From assembly GCA_035645275.1 (NCBI GenBank), contig DASQMX010000019.1, positions 105,294 to 169,293 of the forward strand: a stretch of 64,000 bases of DNA, given 5' to 3'. Below, one piece after another: positions 53,631 through 62,500 of the stretch. Below the pieces are notes generated by a model, which did not search any database, had not been told where the DNA came from, and saw nothing but the letters and a program-made list of their open reading frames with translations. Numbering within the stretch: position 1 is the first letter of the stretch; the number at the start of each line of letters is the position of its first letter. The position numbers were made by a program, and so were the translations under genes. The DNA comes from Paranoxybacillus sp035645275. Its GTDB lineage: Bacteria; Bacillota; Bacilli; Bacillales; Anoxybacillaceae.

Positions 53631-54929
53631 GTGAAGCGCAAAATTATAACATTAGCGGTCGCTGCTGTTGTTAGTGCAACAAGCTTTACACCAAGTCTAG
53701 CAAGTGCAGTGAGCAATCGGGAAATTCAAGAGAAGAGAAACGAGATTAATCGCATTGAGTCCAAACAATCATCCGTACAAAAGGAAATTCATGAGGCAAA
53801 TCAAGAAATTAAGCGTCTGCAGGCCGATCAAGACAAGTTAACGAGAGAAATTAAAAAGTTAGATATGGCCGTATCGGAAACGAGCGGAAAAATTCATGAG
53901 AAGTCAGAGCAAATTGAAAAGACAAAGCAAAACATTGAAGTGTTAAAACGACAAATTGCTGAAGTTCAGGCGCGAATTGAAAAAAGAAATGAATTGCTTA
54001 AGCAACGCATTCGCTCCTTGCAGGAAAGTGGCGGAGTCATCAGCTATCTTGATGTGTTGTTAGGTTCGCAAAGCTTCAGTGATTTTATTGACCGTATCAG
54101 CGCTGTCACAACGATTTTTGAAGCGGATAAGCAAATTATTAAAGAACAAGAAGCAGATAAGGCGCTGAAGGAAGCGAAAGAAAAGGAATTAACAACGAAT
54201 CTAGCTAATCTTGAGAAAGATTTAAAAGAATTGGAGCAATTAAAACAAAAGTTAAATGCGCAAATTTCGCAAAAAGAACAGTTGATGAAAAGACTCGAAC
54301 ATCAAGAAGAAGAGCTTCATGAGGAAAAACTTGCGCTTAAGGAAGAACAAGAATTGTTAAAAAAGCAAGAAGCAGCGATACGTTCACAGCTTGAGAAACT
54401 GATCGAAAGACAAAAAGCAGAAATGGAACAAAGAAAACGACGTGCAGCAAGCCAACCATCTTCTTCAGGTCATGTTTCGTCGGCTACAAGCAGTGAATCT
54501 TCTTCAGGTAATGTTCCGCCGATTACAAGCGGTGCATTTATGCGTCCAGCCAATGGCCCGGTTACATCGGAATTTGGTCCGCGTTGGGGTAAATTCCATT
54601 ACGGAATCGATATTGGTAAACGCGGTTCCAGCGTGCCGGTCGTAGCGGCTGCTGATGGTTATGTATTCCGTTCTTACTATTCGGATACGTACGGAAACGC
54701 GGTATTTATTACCCATGTCATTGACGGACAAGTATTTACGACTGTTTATGCCCACTTAGAATCGCGCTTAGTAGGCGAAGGACAAACAGTAAGCAAAGGG
54801 CAAATAATTGGTTATATGGGCAACACAGGCCGTTCTTTTGGTGCTCATCTTCACTTCGAAATTCACCGTGGCCCATGGAATCAAGCGAAATCGAATGCTG
54901 TTAATCCAAGGAACTATATTAATTTCTAA
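53631..54929 (+). CDS. Coiled-coil M23 murein hydrolase (FtsEX partner candidate)
   Basis: The product is 432 residues from a GTG at 53631, 9 nt after AAAGGGGA; the frame opens earlier inside ftsX. A signal peptide (IITLAVAAVVSATSFTPSLASA) precedes a ~250-residue coiled coil (SNREIQEKRNEINRIE ... QKAEMEQRKRR), a Ser-rich linker with a repeat (SSSGHVSSATSSESSSGNV), and a C-terminal M23 endopeptidase with FHYGIDIGK and HLHFEIHRG zinc motifs. This is the EnvC/PcsB-like layout of hydrolases that FtsEX activates. In B. subtilis FtsEX activates CwlO (NlpC/P60) encoded elsewhere; here the neighbour is M23. Confidence 0.88.
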   Translation: MKRKIITLAVAAVVSATSFTPSLASAVSNREIQEKRNEINRIESKQSSVQKEIHEANQEIKRLQADQDKLTREIKKLDMAVSETSGKIHEKSEQIEKTKQNIEVLKRQIAEVQARIEKRNELLKQRIRSLQESGGVISYLDVLLGSQSFSDFIDRISAVTTIFEADKQIIKEQEADKALKEAKEKELTTNLANLEKDLKELEQLKQKLNAQISQKEQLMKRLEHQEEELHEEKLALKEEQELLKKQEAAIRSQLEKLIERQKAEMEQRKRRAASQPSSSGHVSSATSSESSSGNVPPITSGAFMRPANGPVTSEFGPRWGKFHYGIDIGKRGSSVPVVAAADGYVFRSYYSDTYGNAVFITHVIDGQVFTTVYAHLESRLVGEGQTVSKGQIIGYMGNTGRSFGAHLHFEIHRGPWNQAKSNAVNPRNYINF

Positions 54930-54961
54930 ACTTGAGTAGTGACAAAAAAAGTTTTAATGAA

Positions 54962-55024
54962 AAATACACAACTTGCCGATTATCATGTCGAAGCAAGTTG
55001 TGTATTTTTTTTTTTTTTTTTTTT
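54962..55024 (+). terminator. Strong terminator with a 20-T tract
   Basis: AAATACACAACTTGC and GCAAGTTGTGTATTT are perfect 15-bp complements, followed by an unusual run of 20 Ts (55005-55024). The tnsA remnant begins immediately after the run. Confidence 0.88.
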
Positions 55025-55829
55025 GGCAAGTTTCAATACCGTTGGACTGTTGAAAAAATTAACAAATATATAAAAGAAGGACGTGGTAGTGGAGAATTGG
55101 AAAATTACAAACTCGAGCCGATGGTCGAGTCTCAAGAGAAATGGGAACGAAGGTAAAGAGAGAGTATCATTTTTTATCTGATTTAGAGCGATACTTTTTT
55201 TATATACTTGAATGGCAAGATTCCGTAATTGATATTAGAGAGCAATACCCCATTTTAGATGTAGAAAAAACTGTAGAAATCGCAGAACTGTTGGGTTTTG
55301 CTCATCCGAAAGATCCGAAGACAAAAATAAACATCGTAATGACGGTTGATTTTATGATTACCTATAAAAATGAAAAATGTTAAGGGAGACGTTTGTTATT
55401 GTGTTCGCTCGATAAAGATGTTTAAAGATCTCATGCAAAAACGCACATTAGAAAAACTGTTGATCGAGAAGTATTATTTTGATCAACTCGGCATCGATTG
55501 GGGTGTAGTGACAGATAAAGAAATTAATAAAGATTTTGCAGTCAATCTTCAAGAGTTTAAGGCAATATCAATTATTCCCTTTTGGTGTAGACGAAGGAGT
55601 TCTAAATTTCTTAAAGCACAGAATAGGTAGTGTGAATCCTAGAGAAAAAGTAATACACACTTTAAAAAAATTAAGTGGAGAAGTAGGAGTAGATGAAGTT
55701 ACTCTTTTAAATGCTTTAAAAAGTTTGATTAGTAATTTGATTAGTAATAAGAGTATCGTGGTCAATCTTAATAAGCGTCTTGATTTTAATAAGAGTTGGA
55801 ATTCTCTATTGAATGGAGGAGCAAAATGA
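55025..55829 (+). pseudogene. Decayed Tn7-like tnsA
   Basis: Pieces in three frames together follow the TnsA endonuclease: RWTVEKINKYIKEGRG (N terminus), a frameshift near 55140, HFLSDLERYFFYILEWQDSV and DIREQYPIL (catalytic Glu), KDPKTKINIVMTVDFMITY (catalytic Asp), a shift near 55380, KGDVCYCVRSIK with MQKRTLEKLLIEKYYFDQLGID, and a shift near 55560 before the C-terminal helical domain (TLKKLSGEVGVDEVTLLNAL). Total span fits a ~270-residue TnsA. At least three shifts make it inactive. TnsA cuts the 5' ends of Tn7-like elements. Confidence 0.78.
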
Positions 55830-56148
55830 TTATTGTTAATTCAGTCTATCTAAACATTATTACAAGTGAAGAATTCAGAATATTATGCGTAAATTCTAGT
55901 AATACTTATGCGTATGTGAGCGATTTAAAGCCTAATGCTCTAAAATGCCTTATGAAATGTTAGTCGAGGATTTAGTAAGAGGGATATTACGTAAGGAGAT
56001 TACTCGTATAGACGAGGAGAAAGTCATTTTAAGCGACAGTAAACTATTGGCTAATAATAGGGCATGGGAAATTATTCGTTCCATTTTGGTAAAATATAAT
56101 TCTTTTTTCCTAGAGTCAATCTCCGGTGATTTAGGTCTTATTATTTAA
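55826..56148 (+). pseudogene. Truncated tnsB remnant
   Basis: The frame starts with ATG overlapping the tnsA remnant stop, as tnsB does in Tn7-like elements (MIIVNSVYLNIITSEEFRIL). After a frameshift near 55955 it reads MPYEMLVEDLVRGILRK and ANNRAWEIIRSILVKYN, which resembles the N-terminal region of TnsB with its RAWEII motif. The DDE catalytic domain is missing; the rest of the element is lost. Confidence 0.65.
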
Positions 56149-56322
56149 AAAATAAAGATTTTTTGAAAATATATAGAATTTAATGAAAGTTCATGTATAA
56201 TAAATTTTGAAAAATTTGTCGATTAATGGATGAAGGAAGCGGCATTCCTGTTATTTCTATGTAATTTTTTAGGGATTTTCGGCTGTTTATTACTGAAAAA
56301 CAAAATATCTATACTTAGAATG

Positions 56323-56403
56323 AAAAAGGCAAACCCGTCGAAAGGCGGGGGCGCAAAGTCACAGGTCTAAGGCAGGACAACTGCTATGACGGCTGGGCCG
56401 CCG
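56323..56403 (+). ncRNA. c-di-GMP-I (GEMM) riboswitch 2
   Basis: GGCAAACCCGTCGAAAGGCG with GGGGGCGCAAAGTC, then AGGTCTAAGGC and CTATGACGGCTGGGCCGCC, follow the GEMM-I consensus, including the GAAA tetraloop, the GCAAAG core and a pyrimidine-rich closing P1. It precedes an intrinsic terminator and the giant RHS-repeat gene. A TATAAT at 56196 and weaker boxes near 56310 could start the transcript. The region 56149-56322 has no gene I can support. Confidence 0.9.
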
Positions 56404-56419
56404 TTCTTTTTACGAAAAG

Positions 56420-56488
56420 CCTCTTGTTATTATCGAGCTTTGTGTCTCTATTTGTCTTTTTCGATAGTAACAAGAGGTCTTTTTTTTT
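56420..56488 (+). terminator. Riboswitch-controlled terminator 2
   Basis: CCTCTTGTTATTATCGA and TCGATAGTAACAAGAGG form a stem of about 17 bp with one mismatch, followed by a nine-T run. It lies 17 nt after the aptamer and 34 nt before the RHS start codon. Confidence 0.88.
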
Positions 56489-56521
56489 GATAACAACAAG
56501 GAAGGGAGCAGGAGAAACAGT

Positions 56522-59500
56522 ATGAACAGGTTAAGAGCGATTATTACGGTTATGATTGTACTATTAGTTCTTTTTGGGAATGTTGCAGTTTATCCGCTAT
56601 CGGCCTATGCTGCACAAAAACATCAGGATGTACAGATAGATCCTTTTTCTATTTTGGACTTGCTGCCAAATACCAACCAGCAAAGCCCGCATGTTCCTAA
56701 TCCATTAGAAGGAATTCGCCCGAACATCCCGTCAGCAGCTGGGGAAGATATGGCTCCTTTATCGCCTGATATGAATCAAGAAAAGGTATCGCCTAAGGAG
56801 ACGACGTCTTTCATCCCGCCTGTTGATGTAGCTTCAGGAAAGGTAAAGTTAACGAAAACGGACTTGCATCTTCCTGGAATCGGTTTTGATTTTGAGCTAG
56901 AACGCCGATACAATGGTGATTCAAAAGAAGTAGGTCCGTTCGGAAGAGGATGGGATTACAATTTCGACTCTTTGCTGCAAATGTATGCAGAGTATGTCAT
57001 GGGGGAGTTTCGTGTAGACGGATCTGTTCTTCAATATGAATTCGTCAAAGATGACCCAGATGGCTATGTAACGAGCTATGACGGTGACGATAAGACGAAC
57101 TACGAACTTCATAAAGGACACTACAAGCCTGCCGAAAATCAAGATACGTTAACGCGGGTAGAACAGTTTAACTATGTAGTTGAAACGTCTCGCGGTACAA
57201 AAATCACCTATTATGGATATTATGCTCCTTGGCGCAAAGCTCAGGATCCGCGCGCCGGCAAGATGATTCAACGCCAAGATCGTTACGGCAACACGATGCG
57301 TTACGAATATGACGGAAAAGGACGGCTTGTGAAAGTAACCGATACAACAGGCCGAGCAGTTACTTTCGTTTGGTCAGGAAATCTAATTACAGAAGTGATT
57401 AATCCGCTTCAACAAAAAATTCGTTATAGATACGATAGTCAAAAACGTCTTACGCAAGTGATATGGCCGGGAGGAAAAACAACAACTTACGGGTATGATA
57501 GTAAACATCGTTTGACTGAAATAATAAACGGTGAAAATGAAACAATCCGATTTGTATATAATCAGAACGGATTGGTCAAGTCAGTAATCGATCCAGAGGG
57601 AGATACCGCATACACGTATGAATACGTTATGCAATCCGGCAAAGTCAAGGAAGCATTACGGAAAAATGCTGTTGGTGCCGAATGGAAATATAAAATAACA
57701 GACGGGTATATGGCACAAGAAAAGACACCATTTGGTGAAACCATTACCTACGATAAAGAAGGACGTATCACCAAAAAAGTTTCACCAAAAGGGACGGCTA
57801 CGTTTACTTACGATAAAGAAGGAAATCTAATCAAAGCAACAGAAGAGTCAGGGTTAGTTGTTTCTTATACCTATCATGAAAAGTGGGATACACCGAAGGA
57901 AGTTGCTTACTCTGATGGACGCAAGATAACCTATTCCTATGATGAAAAGGGAAATATTATAGAGAGAATTGAAAACGGGGTTCAAGCCAATTTTGAATAT
58001 GATAGCAAAGGACAATTACTCACAGTAAAAGACGCTGACGGCAAAGTGATGAGCTTTGCTTATGATCCATACGGCAACCCAATCAAGGTCACTAACGCTG
58101 TTGGAGAAACAAGCACTTATGAGTATGACAAATTGGGGCGTCTTATCGAACAAAAAGAGCCGGGTAATCCGTTGATGTCCTTTCAGTATAATCCGGATGG
58201 ACAGCTCATTGAGAGAAAAATTGGCTCACAGATATACAAATACGAATATGATGGAGCCGGTAGGTTAATCAAAAGCATTGATCCCCTAGGGAAAACAACA
58301 ACTTACAGCTACGATCGTGCCGGACGTTTGACACAGTTTATTGATTCGTTAAACCGCACGTATCAATATGAATATGATACAGCCGGCAATTTAAAAACGA
58401 TCCTTTATCCGCTTAATTACAAAATTTCGTATCAGCATGACCAGCAGGGACGAGTAGTCTCCGAGACCACTCCAGCGGGGACGACCACTTATACTTATGG
58501 GGCGTTTGGAGTAACGGAAACGAAAGGTCCGAAAGGGACATACCATTTTACGTATGATAAAAAAGGACGATTGATTCAAGTCACTGATGTTCTAAATCGA
58601 ACTATTACGTATGCTTACGATCGGTATGGTCGTTTAACTGCTGTAACTGACCCGTATAAACGGAAACACACATTTTCTTATGATTCATTCAGCAGATTAA
58701 AGGGTGAAAGCCTTCCTGGTGGCAATACCATCCAATATGTATACAATCAATTTGGGCTTTTGAAAGAAAAAGTATACGCTGATGGTTCAAAAGAACAATT
58801 TGTGTATGACGATGCGAAGCGTTTAATTAAAAAAATAGAGAGGGACGGCTCAGCCCAAACATTTACGTATCTTGGGAATCTAGTCACCTCCATTATGAAT
58901 GCCCTTGGAGAAAAAACGAAATATGAATATGATGAGCATGGCCGTCTCATTAAGTACGTTGATCCGGCAGGCGGAAGCTACACTTACAACTACAATCAAA
59001 TGAATCAGATGATAAGTGTAACTAATCCGCTAGGAGAGACGATTGCCTACCAATATGATGATGCAGGGCGCTTAACGGCGATTACGAATCCAAGTGGAGC
59101 TAAGAAGACCTTTACTTATGACGCGCTGGACCGTTTGGTAAAAATGGTAGATGAAATTGGCCGTATACATCAATGGCAATATAACTTAGACAACAACCAA
59201 ACGATTTACACACAACCTGATGAAACAAAAATCACGTATACCTATAATGAACGTCACCAGTTGACATCTGTTGTTAATGCAATGAATGAAGAAACGCGTT
59301 ACGAATATGACAAAGCAGGGCGACGTACAGCTGTGATTGATCCGCTCGGGCAACAAACTACGTTTGCCTATAATGCGCTTGACCAGATTACAGAACTAGT
59401 ACGGCCAGATAAGAAAAAGGTGAAGTATGAATATGACAAAGCTGGGCGGCTCATTAAAATCGTTGATCCGCTTAAACGAGTAACTGAACTGCGTTATGAT

Positions 59501-62500
59501 CAATTTGGCCGAGTAGAAGGATTGCGTGACTGGCGCGGAGAAACGACATTCACGTATGATGTGATGGGAAGAATGACATCGATGACGAATGCGCTCGGTC
59601 ATACGACAACATGGCATTACGATAAGCTCGGGCGCATTATTCGCATGGTTGACCCGCTTAAGCAGGAAACGAAGCAAACGTATCATCCTTTAGGCGGTGT
59701 TGAAACAGTTGAATTGCCAAATGGCGCGGTATGGGAGAACAAATATGATGTCCTTGGCCGAGTAGTAGAAGAAATCGATCCGCTTGGCAGAACAACCGCC
59801 TACAGCTATGACAGCATGGGCAACCTTATTGAAATTACGGATGCTTTAGGGCATAAAACAGCGATGAAATACAACGCTGCAGGAGAGCTATTGACCGTTA
59901 CGGATGCGAAAGGGAAAGAAACCTCCTACCATTACAATAAAAATGGACAGTTGAGCCGCGTAACGAATGCGCTCGGTCATTCTGTGTCTTATCGCTACAA
60001 TAAAGCCGGACGCCTAATCGAAATGAAGGAACCAAATAGTGCGTTAACCCGCTTTGAAACGGATGCGCTGAACCGAATTAAAGCAATCATTGATCCGCTT
60101 GGAGCACGGACAACATACGAATATGATGTAATGGGCAATATGCTTAAGGAAATTGACCCGTTAGGTAAAGAAACAGTTTATACGTATGATGCTGTTGGCA
60201 GGGTGCTTACAAAAACGGATCGTCGTGACCAAACGACTTCTTGGATGTATGATGATAAAAACAACTCTGTGAAAATCAAAAATCCAGAAGGAGCTGTGAC
60301 TACACTTCGCTATGATGCGCTTGATCAATTAATTGAAGAAATCGATCCGCTTGGACGAAAGTACAGCTATACGTATGACCCGCTCGGCCGCCTAGTGAAA
60401 ACAGTCGATCCAAAAGGGAATAAAGAAACATACGATTATAATCCGCTAGGACAGATTGTTGCCTACACAGATAAAAATGGTCATACACATCGCTATCGAT
60501 ATGACAAAGCAGGAAATCTTCTTGACGAGACGAACGCGTTAGGAAACGTCACTCGCTATGAATATGACAAAATTAATCGATTAATTAAAATCACTGATCC
60601 AAAAAACGCAACAACACAATATCATTACGACGCTGTCGGTAACCTTGAGAAAATGATTGATCCAGAAGGCGGGGAATGGAGCTTTGAATATGATTCCATT
60701 CATCGCTTGACCGCTGCGATCGATCCGTTAAACCGTAAGACGGTATACGATTATGATGCGGTTGGAAACCTGACTAAGGTTACAGATCCAGCAGGAGCAA
60801 TAACCTCGTTCCAATATGATTTGGCAGGGAGATTAATCGAGGAAACGGATGCCGAGGGAGCGATTTGGAAATACCGTTACAATTCGTTAGGCAACTTAAT
60901 TAAGCTAATTGACCCGCACGGCGAACAATATACTTATAAGTATGATGCCGAAGGAAACTTGCTCAGTGAAACAGATCCGTTAAAGCATCAGATACAGTAC
61001 AAATATGATGGCGTAGGAAGATTAATTAAGCGTATTGATCAGGCTGGTTATGAAACGAAATGGAAGTATGACGCTGTCGGCAATGTCACAGCAATAACCG
61101 ATGCGCTCGGGCATACATCGGAATACAAGTATGATGAACTCAACCGCTTAATTCGACTTCAAACACCAAAAGGCTCAGCATACAGTTATAGTTACGATGC
61201 GGTTGGCAATCTAATGAAACAGGTGAACCCGTTAGGACATGAAACACGATATAAATATGACGCTCTAAATCAGCTTACAGAAGTAACCGACGCATTGGAC
61301 GGTATGACGCAATATGAATACGATGCGGTTGGAAATCTAACTAAAATTATTGATGCTAACGGCAATCCGACGTCTTTTGATTACAATCGCAACCGACAAA
61401 TTCAAAAATTGACGAATGCTCTTGGGGGCAGTACATCTTTCTTCTACGATCAAGCAGGACAGCTGATACGCCAGACAAATCCAAATGGCAGCGAGATCAA
61501 CTATACTTACACGCCAACGGGATTAGTCGAGTCCATCCATCATGATGGTGAACAGACTGTGTACAGCTATGATAAAGTCGGCCGATTAACGGAAATGCAG
61601 TCTCCAGCTTCGCATGATCGATTCGTTTATGATGCCCTTGGACGGGTAATCAAGCAGGAAAACCTTACTCTTGAAAAAGCCATCACCTATGAATATGATG
61701 CGGTCGGCAATCTTTTAAGCCTGACGAATAGTGAAGATCGGACGACTCGATACACTTATGATGAGCGCAACCTAATGAACAGTATGATTGACCCTGACGG
61801 CAACCAAACGTCATTTGTCCATGATGGATTGGGGCGTGAAGTCGAACGTCATCTAGCGAACGGCAATAAAATTGTAAGAACATTTGATCCAGATGGAAAT
61901 TTGACAAAGATTGTCAACGAGGGGCAAAATGGAGCCATTTCTTCGTTTGCTTATGAATATGACGCTGCTGGAAACCGCGTTCGCCAAGTGGAAGAAGACG
62001 GGGCTGAGACAACATACCGATACGATGCTTTAAACCGTCTCGTTGAGGTTACTTATCCAAAAGATAAAATCTTAACGATTAAGCAAGAACCAGATACACC
62101 GGAAGACGGAAGAAAGGAAGGACAAGTACAAAAAGTACTAAAACAAGTAGCAGGTATGTTCAAAAGCCTCGTTGGGAACACGGATGATGCTACTTATAAC
62201 GGGCAAAGCATCGTGCACAGCAGCGGAAAAGGCAACGACAATAGCGGAGGTAATGGAAACGGGAATGGCGGTGATAATGGAAACGGCAACGGTAATGGTA
62301 AAGAAAATGGCAAAGGGAAGAAAAAAGGACTTTGTTCACGGGATGAAGCAGGAGAATCAGAGTTTGAACCGGTAGATGACCAGCCAGATTATTTGCTGCC
62401 GCCGCATCAAAAGGTAACATATACGTATGATGCCGTTGGAAACCGTCTTTCCATGACACAAGATGACGAAACAATCCGCTATGAATACAATGCGCTTAAT

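Noticed and set aside
55025..56148. Active Tn7-like or CRISPR-associated transposon
   Set aside because: tnsA has several frameshifts, tnsB lacks its catalytic part, and no tnsC, tniQ or Cas genes are present in the window.
62172..62375. Plus-strand ORF of 67 codons (Met/Thr-rich)
   Set aside because: It is an alternative frame of the low-complexity insert in the RHS gene.
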